From positions 45,387-109,386 of the forward strand of contig CAJNYU010000521.1 in NCBI GenBank assembly GCA_905331475.1: a DNA stretch of 64,000 nt, read 5' to 3'. Below the pieces are notes generated by a model. It was not told the DNA's origin. It made no database searches and saw only the letters and a list, made by a program, of their open reading frames with translations. Source of the stretch: Rotaria socialis (Eukaryota > Rotifera > Eurotatoria > Philodinida > Philodinidae). Positions 1 to 13,651 of the stretch are shown piece by piece (the stretch's first letter is position 1; each line of letters starts with the position of its first letter). A program made the translations under genes and the position numbers.

Positions 1-32
1 ATATAAACGTGTTTTAATCGTATAGTACGGAT

Positions 33-187
33 CAGAGACGTGCACAAGGCAAGATGTTTTGTCCTGTCCTTACCTGTCCTGCTGGCTACTTTGGTCCTGG
101 CGGGCGGGAGGACAGGGCAAAAATCGAAATCTCATCCTGTCCTCCAGGACAGGACAGCAGGACCGCCCTGTCCTGTGCACGTCTCTG
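33..187. mobile_element. hAT-type MITE, non-coding
   Basis: A 155-bp element bounded by perfect 14-bp terminal inverted repeats, CAGAGACGTGCACA at 33-46 and its complement at 174-187. It is flanked by 8-bp near-identical direct repeats, GTACGGAT at 25-32 and GCACGGAT at 188-195. A CAGRG-type end with an 8-bp target duplication is the hAT signature. The interior is built of CCTGTCCT/AGGACAGG motifs in both orientations, so the whole element can fold back on itself. It encodes no transposase and would need one in trans. An open frame running through it from 40 is a by-product of this composition and is not called. Confidence 0.75.
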
Positions 188-195
188 GCACGGAT

Positions 196-1607
196 AAATC
201 ATTTTGGGTTCTTAGAAAAATATCCTCATTTCTCCTCGTTAAACTGGTAATTGAAATCAACCAGATGACTACTCGCGTCTTGAATATTTTGGATGTTGCC
301 TTATCTCATCAACGAATAGATGAATACAATACGGATATTGAAAATTCCTTTTAGTCACTAATGTAAATTTCGTAAGTCATAGAATATTTTCACATTATAA
401 AAATACTCACAATTAGCTGGGCGCAGTATTCAACAATTTATGTTATTCTTAAATAAAACTCATAGATGAATAAAATTATAACTTACTGAAAAACAAAAGA
501 CAGAATGAAATTATCGACGAGATTATCGCGTACATACTAACGGTCTGATCGAGGCCTTTTATTAAAACTAAATATCTAAAGAATTTTCTGGTTTTAACAT
601 AATCAGTATTAAAGTAAATAGAACCATCATTAGAAGGTACTTAACAACGAAGTACAAAGCTTCTTGGCAATTCTAAGGATGCATGACTAAGTTCTTCAAA
701 TGAATATATGACTATAATTGCTGCATCATAGCAACACGACAGTGTAATCATGGTCGTTGATATTACAATCTTCTAATGAGAATAAAATTACAATTGCTGT
801 TGCAATTCATTTTATTCTAATGTCACTTGTGATTTTCGAATGTCATGAAGTTTTATGCCTTCGGAGAACTTACAAAAATATTTTACACGAGTTTTCACTT
901 CGATTTTTGTGAAAACCCTACTGATGAGATGTAACTGTGATACTTGTCTAATTCTACTATTGAACTTGTGTCATCGCTGTTATAATTGGAAATATTCTTG
1001 TTGACTGAGTTGAACATAATTCTCAAGGTTTTCTTCTCTTCTCCAACACGCTTGTTTTGAGCGAATGTCAACATAAGTAACTAGTATATGTTGTCAGCAC
1101 GGACGTACGATGTTATGCCACCAGTTCCGCTTTCAAAAATTTCTTTTTTTCCTGGTCAACAAAATCGCAAAAACTAATTTTTAGGGTTTTTTCAGTGCTC
1201 GATCTGTACAAACAAAGATAATTAACTATGAAAAAATAAAAAGCGATGTTAAATGATCACAATGTGAACATGATAACCTCCGAAAATTACGAAAGCAATT
1301 CTCTCGGTGAACTTTCTATGCAATTCACTATCTATATTATCACTCCCTATACCTTCACGCATCACAAATGTTCTATGTACACCGTGTTACTCCGCATACT
1401 TCATATGCCTGTTATTATACATCATCTGTCATCGTAATCATTTCATATATATTTTTCTGTATCCCGCATACCTTTATGACCTTTCATAACTTCTATGATT
1501 CCTACATCTCGCAATACTTTTTACATCTGTATTTCTTCGTAGAATACTATGACCTTGCATGCTTACTATACCTTTACGCCTTTCACATCTTCTATATGTT
1601 TGTATAC

Positions 1608-1644
<37 letters not shown>

Positions 1645-3434
1645 CTTTCGTTACCTCGCATACATCTATGACTTCCTATATCTTTTCTATTCGATGCATT
1701 AACAATGTAATAGAAATTAAAAAGACATCTAATCATTACAATTATATAATCGAGACATTGAACTTGTTGTTCATTTCCTCCATTCTAAAGGCAAGAATTT
1801 TAAACAAAGAGAAACGCGTATATGAATTGAAGACCTACAGAAAATTTTCATTATCAAATGCGAACTATTTGTTACTCTTTACATCTAAATCTCTTCATAA
1901 AAATATTGTATCTGTACAAAGATCCTCACAGTTCAAAGTTGCTTTTGTACCAAAACAAGACCAATGACGAAAATAAAAACAACAAGTAAACATTGACAAG
2001 GAGAAATAAAAATCAATCGAACGCGAAGAACACATCGCAATCGATTACGTATGCATAGATTGTGCTCAATGATATAAAAAATATGGAGTGTTGCAATAAT
2101 CGTTCATTCTTTTTTTTTGCTCATTTCGGATCACTAGTCTCTTCTGAGCAATCAATTACAATTATTGCATGATAACGATTAAACAAAAGGCATAAATAAG
2201 CATAACACACAAAGTATCTTGGCTATTTAGCATCATAAAAAAATTCTTCTGTCATAGATCATGATTTGTGGAGTCTATTAGGCAGAATATTTATATATGA
2301 GCCACCTGTTTTCTGACAACAAGATAAACACATCGCCATCATAATGATATGTGCTGATTTTCGAATTGAATTTCATATGAGTCAAGGCACTTGTTGTGAT
2401 GCTGAACACAGTGAGAAGGTGAACTAGACAGTAGAAGCTAAGGTGACAATCAATCAGCATGAGAGAAGATACGTATGCGTGCACATATATGTGTTAAGTG
2501 AAACCACTCTAGATACAAATCATATCAAACATAATATTTGCTAAATAGGTGTCAACGACAAGGACGAGATGATTGTGAATGTACACAAATAAAATTCTCG
2601 TGCATATGTCTTGCGGCAGTTGTTCAGTGTGATTTTCATTTTTGACTGATAAGTTCAAAGAGCGGAGTATATTCATCATTTCAATCATATTCGAAATATG
2701 TGGCATAGTTTCGTTTTCTTTCTTTTTTTTTTATCAAACCAACACACACATCATCGAATGGAGCCATCAAATTGACTAGCGAAGAGAAACAAACGAAGAA
2801 CAGAAGGAGGAGAGAACACCGAGCAAAGCAAATGGACAAAAGTATTGTCTCTAATAAAAAAAAATAAAAAGGAAAGAAAGAAGCGAAACATATAAGAGAG
2901 AGAGTGTACAAGACATAACATATAGACACGTATTGGTATGCGCCACTTGACTCATTTATTCTCTGGCATTGTATACTCTTGAATTATAGCAATTAATTTC
3001 ATCATGCACGTCTAATTTTTATTAACTTTCAAAACAACACAACAACCGACATTAATACCAAACGAACATGTAAGTTTTCTTTCTCAATAAAATTCATTAA
3101 CACTCGCAGCGCATGTTCAGCGATTTCAATAATTCCACTAAGAGGTGTTAAGATCAAAGATATCATCCGTATCTAGAGTAAGTGTATTGCCCTATAGACA
3201 CACACATTATTTATATTCATAGTCAATATCATCCATATGTTTGTCTGTTGATCGGCGGGTGGCCGCTGCGTTCAGTGTGCCGCCCAATGTAAACTTATGC
3301 AACATTTTCATTAATACAGATTAATTATAATTCTTTTTTTCTCATTATGATTACACATATGTCATACATATATATATATATATAAGAGATCTTCTTGAGT
3401 CTAGTAGAAAGTCATTCTATCTTGAGATAGTCAC
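196..3434. other. Intergenic, no gene supported
   Basis: AT-rich sequence without a convincing coding frame. About 1340-1690 is low-complexity, with loosely repeated CATACCTTTATGACC-like units that keep one frame open for roughly 200 codons but give a Tyr/Ile/Phe-rich translation with no family resemblance. A (TA)n run sits at about 1610-1641 and another at about 3369-3384. No RNA gene was recognised before the tRNA. Confidence 0.55.
1610..1641. repeat. (TA)n microsatellite
   Basis: Uninterrupted alternating TA of about 30 bp inside the low-complexity stretch. Similar shorter (TA)n runs occur near 3369, 15890, 17302, 17918 and 21829. Confidence 0.9.
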
Positions 3435-3507
3435 GGGGATGTAGCTCACTTGGTAGAGCGCTCGCTTTGCATGCGAGAGGCACCGGGATCGATGCCCGGC
3501 ATCTCCA
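3435..3507 (+). tRNA. tRNA-Ala (anticodon TGC)
   Basis: A 73-nt cloverleaf. The acceptor stem GGGGATG (3435-3441) pairs with CATCTCC (3500-3506) with one G-U, and the discriminator base is A. The D arm contains GTAGCTCACTTGGTAGAGC, which also supplies the A box. The anticodon stem CTCGC/GCGAG encloses the loop TTTGCAT, giving anticodon TGC, which reads GCA and other Ala codons. The T arm CCGGG-ATCGATG-CCCGG holds the B box. There is no intron and CCA is not encoded, as expected for a eukaryotic nuclear tRNA. A pyrimidine-rich stretch just after the gene (about 3516-3530, with a T run) can serve as the Pol III terminator. Confidence 0.96.
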
Positions 3508-4616
3508 TTCACTATATCTTTTTTGTTCTTCTCTCGCTAACACATTTCCATGTTCTGCTTACAGAGGCAACCCTATGAAACGTAGACTTCTTTTTTTCTT
3601 CTTGGCTCATTTTCATATAGAAAGAAAATTTGATCTTTCCCTGGACAGTGACGAGGACGCAAGGAGTCAAATTGAACAAAAGAAAAAAAAATATATATCA
3701 ATTGAGTTACCTTGGCTGACAACTTTCTTAATCATATAAAGATCAATTTTCATATAGGTATGCCGTAGCTTTTGTTCTATTTTATACAAGTAAGATCATT
3801 TTCATATTTGTAAAAAAACCGAATATTTTTTTTTGGTGTTGTGTCATGCGTTTTAACCTTTTTCGGCAGTTCTCAAGCCAATTAACACGATTGTCATTTA
3901 TCTGATTTATTTTTGTTGAACATTACTTGTCATCAAAACAGGTTATTATAGGGTTGAACTGTCGTCTGTCTCTAGTTAATAATTAAGTACGAGAGTTTTT
4001 CACCCTTCGTAAGTTAATTGACTTCGACAATGGGATGATAGATGAGTCTATGAAGTAAATTAGTTGACGTGTGTTGAATGTCGTTGTTTAATGATCACCT
4101 TCGTTTCAATATAAATTTATTGCATCTCAAGAGAAAGACAAAGCGAGCGAGCGACATAGAGAGATAGAGATATACACACTTATTTAAATACACTTGAGGA
4201 TCATTTTCTATGTTTAACATCGAGATGAAGTATAGTTACGTTATTTTTCTTTTCGACCAACATCAACAAAAACACTTCTATTGGATTAGGTTTGTATCAT
4301 GATGCTATTGATGATAATTAGCATCTTGCCACCTTGACCATAGATATTCTTATGTAAATACAGACTCAGTATGTGTGTTTGTTTGATTATGATAAACATA
4401 TTGAACGTAAAGTAAATTGAATAAATTTTCAGTGAAATTATCGTTTTTTTTCTCTGTTAGTTTTATCCTTGTTTTTTTTATTTATCAGTCAAGTCTGTCA
4501 AAAAAATATAAACAATCGATACATCATTAGAATTTTCTTTTTATTTCGATGAAGAAACAGATTAGAAAGGTTTAGTTTGTTTATTTTTGTTAAAATGTTG
4601 GTTTTTTAGGTTCGCT
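3508..4616. other. Intergenic, no gene supported
   Basis: AT-rich spacer between the tRNA and the first lectin gene. Short open frames show no domain. A TTTTTTAG trinucleotide context at 4602-4609 lies 7 nt before the next start codon and may be a splice or trans-splice acceptor. Confidence 0.5.
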
Positions 4617-7600
4617 ATGTTAACAAGTATTCTCCTTGTTTTTTGCCTCTTTCACGGTCATTTAAATTATCATGTTCAAGCATCGCGTATATCCAATATT
4701 GAACAAGACAGAAGAGAATTGGGCTTACGTATGTCTTTGTTGTATATGCATATCGCTGAACGTTGTTACTTCTAGGATTTAAACAAGCTATCACTGATGT
4801 TATGCAAAAACTTGATGATCTTAGTATTAGTAAATATATATACACGTTTATCTTAATTATTTGGATTACTAATTTATTTTTGTTTTAGCTTGTCCGCTGG
4901 ATAGTTTTTTCTATAATGGTTCTTGTTATTTTTATTTACCGCCGAAACAAATTGATAATTTGAAAGGAATTGGACTTGGCGATGTATCAGTCGATGAAGG
5001 TATAAGATGTTTTCGATGCTCGAAATCAGTTTAATTGAATTGACAAAAAAATATCTTTGTGGAATAATTCTTTCATGGTCAACGAAAATCTCATTGATGA
5101 TGAGATATTTAAAGGATGCGCAAATGGATTTTGTGATCGGAAATTTTTCTCATCGATATCACACTAAAAAAATCTTATTTTCTGAGTTCATGATTTTATT
5201 CATGACTTAATTCAACGGCTGACATAAAGGATTAAGATTGGCAAGTTACTATTAAAAATTTTGACGGCACACACTTCAGTCCGCTATGAGAAGAATAGAT
5301 TCCGGTCCCAATGACTGGGATCAGGATAAAAATGCCAGCATTGACGAAGCATTTTAAATGCAAAACGAAAAATTCTACAACATTTTTCTCTTAACAAAGA
5401 TAGACAATAGAAAAGCTATAATCACTGAAACAACAGAAAAGGCGATCCCGTGTATCTCTAGCCAGGAGTCAGCTCATAATGAAATTCTAATGTTTGACAT
5501 GGTATCTACGAACAAATTGAATAGTTGTTATTTCATCTTCTGAGTGAAACATTTGTAGGATTCGAGTTACAAGTAAGTCTAATACGAATTAAAACAGAAC
5601 GCATATAAGTTATTCACGGTTGTCTCTTTGCCTGAATCAGTTTTTCATTTCATCATCGTTCCAGATATCGATCAAATGACTACTTTCAAGAAACAAGCTG
5701 AAAACTCAAAAGCAAATGAAAGACATACCGAATTTCAGACTCGAATCATCTTTTAGATAAAAATTCAGAAGTTTGTGTGAGAAAATCTATGTTGTAACAA
5801 GCGTTTTGTATTCGATTTACCGGTATATACCATTGTCAGACACAAGAATTTTTGTTAAATATGCATATTGATCAGTACAAAAAGTAAAACTTCTTGTTGG
5901 CCGATAGAACTCCTATAATAGCAATGAAATTCTTGTTGTCAATCAGGATCATGTTAAACTAGTTTTTTTTATTGAATGCAACGTTTTCGACAATAGTGAA
6001 TGTATTACAACGGGCAAATCGTTTTCTTTGTAGCTACAAATCGTTGTCGTCTAATCAATTCTGAACTTTGGGATATAGAAACAGTTAATGAATTTGATTA
6101 TGTTCTCAGTCGTATATATGAACAAACTCAATCATTTGGCAGTCCTCGAATTGCTGTTAGTTTTATCAACGGAAAACGTCGTAAGTTTCTATTTGTTATT
6201 CGAAAATACATAATGAACATTATTTCTATTCAGTATTGAATTTACAACAACGAATGGGTGAACAACAATTTATATCCGTTGGAAATACAAATGATTACTC
6301 ATTAATATATAAACCAGCACCTGATATACCACCGGCAAACACATGTTTAATTATTGACATTAGTAAAGCTACACGACGCGTATCATTGGAAGAAAAATTT
6401 CGTTTAGAACAACGCAGTAATCATTATATTTGTAAAATGAGTAAGTTTTTCGTCTGGTAAAAGTTGTTTTCTTTTTATTGTATTATTATTCTATTACAGA
6501 AATTAATAGTTGCTATAATAATACAGGCTGTGGTCGTCATGGACAATGCAAAAATTTAATTACTACATTTACATGTGTTTGCAATTTTATGTATACTGGA
6601 GACTCTTGTAATGAGCGTAAGTCACATTTTTGTTCCTACAAATTTGAGTCGAAGTCATAGAAAAGAGTGAGACATTGTGTTCGAGCCTAAATCTTTAAAG
6701 TAAAGCAAAACCTTTCAGAATAGTTTACTACTGTATGTTTTCCTCCTCTGAAAGAGCCGATTTTTAAATACGAGTATTTTCCTGCTGACTGAAATCTATA
6801 ACGTTTTCAAAGCTTAAAAAAATATGCATGTAATAGTGACCCATGACGAATATTATGACCGTAGTATCGCGTTATATCATATACTACTAAAGTGACTCAT
6901 TGCATGTGGTTGCATGTATGACGTCATGTCTCATCTTATCACGCATTCGTCTCGTTCAACAGACATATTTCCTCTGATTCATCGTGCACACGAATTTTTA
7001 TTTTCGATTTTTTCAAAAATACAGTTTTACTGTTCCATCTGAAAGACGAGCGCAAAAAGAACAATTATGCCCGATGTGCAAAGATATTTTCCTTTTAAAT
7101 CAAACAGGAGGACTGCTAGTGTTCACATGCTGATTCGATTTGAAAAGTTATAGCGACTGTTGACATCTCCTGTTGATCATCGTAAGCAAACGTTTCGATG
7201 AGTAGACTTTTCTTTGATTTGTTTATCAGGACAAAAGCGTTGAAAAATATTAATTTTATTGCGAATTAAGTTTTTGTTTCACCACCATCCGACATTATTA
7301 TATTATCATCATGCAGAGAAATTCCTTCTTTAGTTTATAGAAAAAGAAAAACAATCGATCATTGTTCTTAATTTATTTTCTGTTCATACAAAATAAACTC
7401 AATATCTAATGATCATTTTGATGTGCCATATGTGCGTATAAAGATAAACGATTTTATGGTTACTTTCTTTTGTGCGATCTGTCTGTTTTATCATCTCAAT
7501 CTCAGCCATGGTTAATCAATTGTTATGACTATCAGCGAGTATTGATCATGATTGAAAAAAAATAACACAACAAGGAAGTGGTGTCTAAAGCACTGAAACA

Positions 7601-7974
7601 TTGATCAATATGATAAGACCCACATGAGCGAACGAAAAGCAAATAGAATATGATTGTGTTTTAATGTATATGACAAAAAAGTAACGTCATTCATTATTCG
7701 AAAAGGATAATAATGGATTGTCTGTTTTGTTTTTGTCGAAAAGATCATTATGAACTTTTATCCATTCGAACTTTGACATTTGACAAATTGAAAAAAGATG
7801 ACTCCTTCTAATATCATATTCATATCTATTTTAGTGAATAGTCGTGGTGTACAGTCGATTATTGGAGTTATATTTATTTGTTTGGCATTGTTCATACTTT
7901 TTTTTCATTCAATTTTTCATGCGATCTATCGTTCAAGAGGCAAAGACGAAAATTTCATTAAGAAAAAAAAGTAA
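4617..7974 (+). CDS. Type I membrane C-type lectin/EGF protein (paralogue 1)
   Basis: Built from exons 4617-4728, 4776-4829, 4889-4999, 6034-6180, 6234-6440, 6500-6616 and 7835-7974, all joined in phase 1 by GT-AG introns. The order is a signal peptide (MLTSILLVFCLF), a short helical linker, a C-type-lectin-like domain opening with CPLDSFFYNGSCY and closing with HYICK, one EGF module (CYNNTGCGRHGQC...CVCNF...C), and a transmembrane helix (IIGVIFICLALFILFF) with a basic tail. The lectin domain shows no EPN/QPD or WND calcium and sugar motif, so carbohydrate binding is doubtful. The domain is interrupted by an unusual 1-kb intron. A strong donor (GTAAGTG) overlaps the TAA at 7972, so the cytoplasmic tail may continue into a downstream exon, as it does in the paralogue at 13652. 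It is probably a cell-surface recognition receptor; the ligand is unknown. Confidence 0.7.
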
Positions 7975-9495
7975 GTGAATAAGGGCACATTTTTCTCTTC
8001 TTCATTAGGCTTCGTCGTTGCTTTGTTGTTATCCGCTTTACAAATTTTTTATTCATTAGTGTTTCTTTGAACAAACCTTGTCAAATTAAATTTCGCTTTA
8101 TTAGTTCCTGCCGTATAAAAAAAAATTGGCGACAGTAGTTGAAAGGTTTATCATAGCGAAAGAAAAGCTCAGAGAAAGGACATTCTCGTGCATGATATGG
8201 CCAATGATGATGGATTTAGAACTATTCACAAATGACGAATGGGCCATTGAAAACAAAAATAGTCGCGTACAGTTAATAGAAATCAAAGCTTTACAACTGA
8301 TAGATTGAGTTCATTGACAAGAGATTTAACATGGACGAATAAGATCATCGTTGTCATACGTAGATAAAAATTGCAGAAGACTCCCGCTGGTTACAGAAAA
8401 GTCTCCGAGTGCTTCGTAGGATTTTACGTAAAATTACAGGTCGTGTGCAACGCAGTTGAATTCGTTTGGTTATCTTGGCGAGTATTATTTTATGATAGAT
8501 GCGGAAAAGCTTACGCTTCTTGTGTTATAAAACCTATAGGGAAAATATTTTCATTTGCTTATAGGTCAGGCTAGCCGAGTAGGTAGGGGATGGGAAGGAC
8601 TAACCCCTTCCAAAAATCGAATATCTGTCAGGCTTTCTACCAAATTTTTGTAGGAACGGCAATTTTCAATTAGCAGCTACGAATTTTCTTGCGAAAAATC
8701 CGTGAATTTAACGTTTGTCATCGAGTTTCTACCGAAAAATAAGATGCGACACCTTCCGTCAAATTTTTAGCTCCTCCCGCTCTGCAAAACAATCGGCAAT
8801 CCTGCTATAGAAATTTATTATATGCAGGGTGTCAAACGGCTTCTCTCAATCGAGGACATAAATCAGCACATCCCTCACGAAATTATTTCGTTCATCTATT
8901 TACAAACTCAGAATATACTCAGACCCTCCTCGTTAGCTCTTCCACTGCGTAAAATGAACTGATTTTCTTATTGCATGATCACCTAATATCTAAACACGAT
9001 CATACATTACAGTGTCCCCCAATTAAAGTAGGTGGCGAGACACATTGAGCCTAGATGATATCATTATTTTCGAATTTACAATCACTCATAGTATAGACAC
9101 ATTCACAGAGACAATTACAGAGCAAAATAGTAAAAACGGTATTACTTGCATCATTTTCATTGACTATCTGTTGATCAAAATTCATTGTGAATGATGGACA
9201 CATGTGGGTGGGTATATATCGGCTCGTTTGTTATACAACTCTTTTATACGGCTCGACGATGATGATGATAAATGCGATCATGAGAGTATAGACGAACGGA
9301 CACTATACATATACGCATATTTATCTTTTATGAGCATCTGCTAAAATAAAATCTTACACAACTCTAATATTCATATGTAACTTCGTCTTTTTTGCTCTCT
9401 TCTCTTTCCTATCTTTTATGCGTCGTAATGACTAACAAAATGAAATGAAAAAAAGAAACCATGAACTTCATTTCCTTCCTGTTCATTTTAGTTTA
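7975..9495. other. Spacer, possible last lectin exon
   Basis: If the donor at 7971 is used, an acceptor at 8007-8008 would add a short basic tail ending at 8138, but the 38-bp intron is very small. Otherwise no coding evidence is seen. Around 8575-8650 there is a short imperfect inverted repeat (GGGGATGGGAAGG...CCCCTTCC). Confidence 0.4.
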
Positions 9496-12400
9496 ATGTC
9501 TACAATCGATTCTCATAATACACGAGAGAAATTCTATTCAATTCCAAATGTTTCATCTGATCAATTAATTATTAAAGATGGTATGAAAAATTTAGCCTTT
9601 TCAAATGACAATGAATCTTCCACGATGGTTCTAAATTCTTCTCCGCATACGGTTGTTCGTCTTCGACGTTATTCAATAGACTCCTCTTCGACATCAAAAT
9701 CATCATCATCCGTTTGTTGTCATCATTCATTTTTATATTATTTCTGGCGTGTATTTATTTGTTTAATAACAATAATTTTTGCCACGCTGTGCTGCCATAC
9801 AATTTATCAATTCAAAATTCAAAATTTACATGCTTTTCAAAAACTTCACAACGTAACAAAAGAGCAAACGCCAACTATATGCAAATTATTTCAAACAAGA
9901 TTGAATTTATACTATAAAATACCAGCAAATTACATATCACTATGTATTCTATTGATTCTTATATTAGTTCAAATATTTTTTGAAAATTTTTCCTGCCGAA
10001 AAAAACGAACATTTAAATCATTTTGGCAAAATTTATCACTGCCTATGGTATTTAATTCTCATTCACATATTTATCGTTTTCAATCAGCCGCTGTGTTCGG
10101 TATCATAGCATTAGAAATTTTGCATATATTTGACGAATATATCGTTAATGGTGCGAAACATTTTCAACACGGACCGTTACTTGATTTAATTATACAATTC
10201 GGCATTGGTCTTATGTTGGGTTTAAGATATTTTCCAATTTTATCAATATTTGAAAAAGAAAACAACTATGAAAACCGCCTAGAAAATCTCGTATCCTATG
10301 GTCTAGGAACAATTTATTTGTATTGTGAAATTATCTTTAAAATACAATCAGATATTAGTTGTGAATTCGATAAAAGAAAAATATCGATTATTAAAGAAAC
10401 TTTAGACAAACTGCTTAAAATGGGCGTCAATGTTAAACAATATATGATGCTTAATTTAGGTATGTAATTATCTATTTCATGAAATGACTCATCATTCGAT
10501 CAATATAGAAATAGGACGACTGTCGTCCAACCACAGATTCAATAGTCCGATATCTTTCCTATAGTTGCGAATCGACAACCAGTAGAATGTTGAGTTCTTC
10601 CTATCCCCTACCAACCAACTAACCCCTGACGACAAGTTCATAACATAGTCTCCTTACTACATATTATATGTCTCAGAGCAAAAATTATACGACAGAGTCC
10701 GTGAGAAAATTTTTCTAAGAATAGATTGGATTCGTATGAATAAATTTGAAAGGCACATAAAATTCTTGGGAGACTAATTTATTTGACATTTAGAATTCAA
10801 AATGAATTTTTTCCCCGTCTATATTTAGGTGCCAATCGAACTGGAAAACTAAATGAAACATATCTCAATTCACGTTTATGGTATCACAATAAAACAGACA
10901 AATATATTGAAAGTTTAACAAATGATGATAAATCAGAAATTCATAATGATTTAAAACGTTTGGAATATTCATTAGAATTAAATAAAGAAAGTATATTCTA
11001 TAATATCATAAGAAATGCTCCCTATTATTATTTTATTGCTTATTTGGCTGTCTGTTTAACAATATTATTTTTAAATACATTTCGTGGCAAATTTAAAAAG
11101 TCTTCATCATATCAATCATTACCACGTTGGAAATATGTGAGATTTAATCTCTTGAAATCATCAAAAATTTTAAATTCCTACCAAGAATATGAATACTCAC
11201 GTTTATTTCGTTGTTTAAATTCTTTCATTGGCTTTTTCAAACGTCACATTTATTCCGTACGTTCACATTTTCGCTATTCAAAATTAATTGTTTGCTTATA
11301 CACAAGTGCATTTACACTTGTTTATTATTTCACATTTTGGATTCAAGATCATACATATGCATTAACAAAAAAACTATTACTATTTCTTAATCTAATCCTA
11401 TGTGGTTTAACTGACCTATCGAAAGATTTATGTTATAATTTAGATCTTAATTTTATCAATCAAGATATTAAATATATTTGCTTATTAACAGCTTGTATAA
11501 CATGTTTACAATTATTTTTCGGTTTAAAACATTATCAAATACAAATGTGTAATGCATATAAAGGAGTATTTACTGATATTCCGAAACCGAAACACATCTC
11601 ATCAGTATCAATTATTAGTAAATCAATACATTATCCAGGACGATTTATGGGTATGTACACGAATGTTTTACGGCCGCATTTCTCGGGCTATTAACGTCTA
11701 TTGAGTTCAAAATTTTCAGTGCTTATACAATAGTTATGGAGAAAGACAGCGTAAGACTTAAGCCGACAAATTGAACAGCGGTTTAAAGTCTTGAGGCTCT
11801 GCTTTCTAGAAATTTTGTTACAGCGTAGTATTCTCTAGAGAAATTAATCCTGAACGTCGAAATGTATCAAAGCTCTACGATTTATTCTTATACCTTGATA
11901 ACTTTAACCGGCATATGTGAGAGATCGTATCTTAAGAAAATGTCGCGAACATTGCCCAGGGCTTCCCGGACATCATGAAATATGCGAATAGATAAATCGA
12001 TAGGGATGTAAACAATAAACTTTCGTATACCTCTCACTTCACTGTATTATACAGAGTTCGCATAACTAAAACATTAGTAACACCTCTTGCTTATGGCGTA
12101 GCTGGAAAAAATGCTAGGGGTGGGCAAAGCCATTGGCGAAAACCATCGTATCTCTCTCCGCATTCAGCCAATAAGTTTTTCATTGGCTGCTGGTGTCCCG
12201 CAGGTCGTAGATAACAACTGCAATTTTTCTAGAATAAAAAAAACCTTCAGTTAAACTATTTTCTTCTAAATACTTTTTTGTTTTGTTTATTTTAGGTTCA
12301 CTTGTTTACAGTTATGGATTTTTATTTTTATTTACATCACTATTTTATATTCTCTCTCGCTATATATTTCATTCTCTGATAGTATTGGAGTTTATTTCAA

Positions 12401-13008
12401 AATTATTATTACCAATGATAATATTCTTTTTATTTCAATTGTTATTCGTACGTCTTTTATGTAAATTATTATTTACGCAAAATAATCATTTGCTTGCATT
12501 ACGCAATCTTCGGCTTTATTATACATTTTCATATTTCAGCTTTTTCTTCGATTGTTTTCTTGGTTTTATAATGTGTTTATCGCGTATATCAAAAGGATTT
12601 TTATGTACGTCAATATTTTTTGCGCGCCTGGATTATTCAGCCTATGGACGAGGATTAGAAATGTATGACTCATCATATGCATCATATGTTAGTTTTTTTC
12701 ATATTGAACGAATTCAACGACATCCAGTATTGAATGTATTCATTGACATCATACGACAACGTCTTATTGATATAAGAAAATTAAAATTAAAACTAACCAA
12801 GGAACAGCAAGAGCATAGATATGAAAATGAAAAATTATCACAGCTAACCCGTTTTCGTTGGCTATTAGCTTATACATTAATTCATAATGAACAATTGAAG
12901 CGCTATAGAAAACATCGATTATCTACTACGCAAACAATACAATCGAAAACATTAGAACGTTTATTCGATAAAATTGGTCTCTCACAAACTTTACCAAGAA
13001 AATATTAA
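9496..13008 (+). CDS. STRA6: STRA6-like retinol/RBP receptor
   Basis: Three exons, 9496-10459, 10829-11650 and 12296-13008, joined in phase 1, give about 832 residues with many membrane helices. The family is recognised from the C-terminal third. ARLDYSAYGRGLEMYDSSY followed by FFHIERIQRHPVL, and RWLLAYTLIHNEQLKRYRKH, correspond to the vertebrate STRA6 segments that end in a YTL-HN-LQ-FRK pattern. In vertebrates STRA6 takes retinol across the plasma membrane from retinol-binding protein; here only transport of a retinoid-like ligand can be inferred. An in-frame ATG at 9445 is possible, but an AG at 9490-9491 just before the second ATG suggests a splice or trans-splice acceptor, so 9496 is preferred. 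The protein is longer than the usual 660-670 residues, mainly at the Ser-rich N-terminus. It sits between two related C-type-lectin/EGF genes on the same strand. Confidence 0.8.
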
Positions 13009-13651
13009 TCAAAAAAGACAATTTGCTTTTTTTTTGTGCTTGTGATAATACCGGTGAATTTCTTTTTTTTTTTTTGTTGTTTTGCTTGCTTATTTAGTAT
13101 TGTATTATATAAATAAAAAACGAGAGAGAGAGACAGACACGAAAATATTGAAATGTAAGACTCAATCAGTTCATCTTTATGAAGTAGATCGATCAGATTT
13201 CAAAACGGCCGACGCACTTATGCAACAATTAAATGCGAATGATGTATCAAAACGAAAAAGAATTGCCTAGGATCAGTGGCTATATAGTTACATGCACAAT
13301 TGTATATTCTTCATTTGTTCAATCCTTGATTAATTGTTCACATGCATGTCCTCGTTTTTATTACCTTGATCATTATTCTTACGCGAAGATAGTCAATGGT
13401 CATCTCGCAATGACCTTTTAACGAAAAACATCAAATGATGCATCTTGATTGAGCACATCTGCATACGAACATTGTTCTTTTCTTTTCTTTTTTCATTTTA
13501 TGTTTCTAATGATGGACACGACATGCTTGATTGCTCGCTCTTATTTTTCTTTTTCTACTTTGCTTTCTCTTTACGGGGAGGGAACAAATGAGTTCATTCG
13601 ATCACAAGTGATAAACGAAAAACTCATTTTAGGATAAACTGTGCAACCGCG
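13009..13651. other. Spacer between STRA6-like and lectin gene 2
   Basis: AT-rich with T runs (13026-13035, 13063-13074). An AATAAA-like string (AAATAAAAAACG, about 13111) could end the STRA6-like transcript. Short open frames have no recognisable content. Confidence 0.45.

Noticed and set aside
40-354. 104-codon open frame at the left edge
   Set aside because: Lies across the hAT MITE and owes its length to the repeat composition.
1368-1967. 199-codon open frame
   Set aside because: Low-complexity Tyr/Ile/Phe-rich translation over a (TA)n run and loose CATACCTTTATG repeats; no domain, no splice support.
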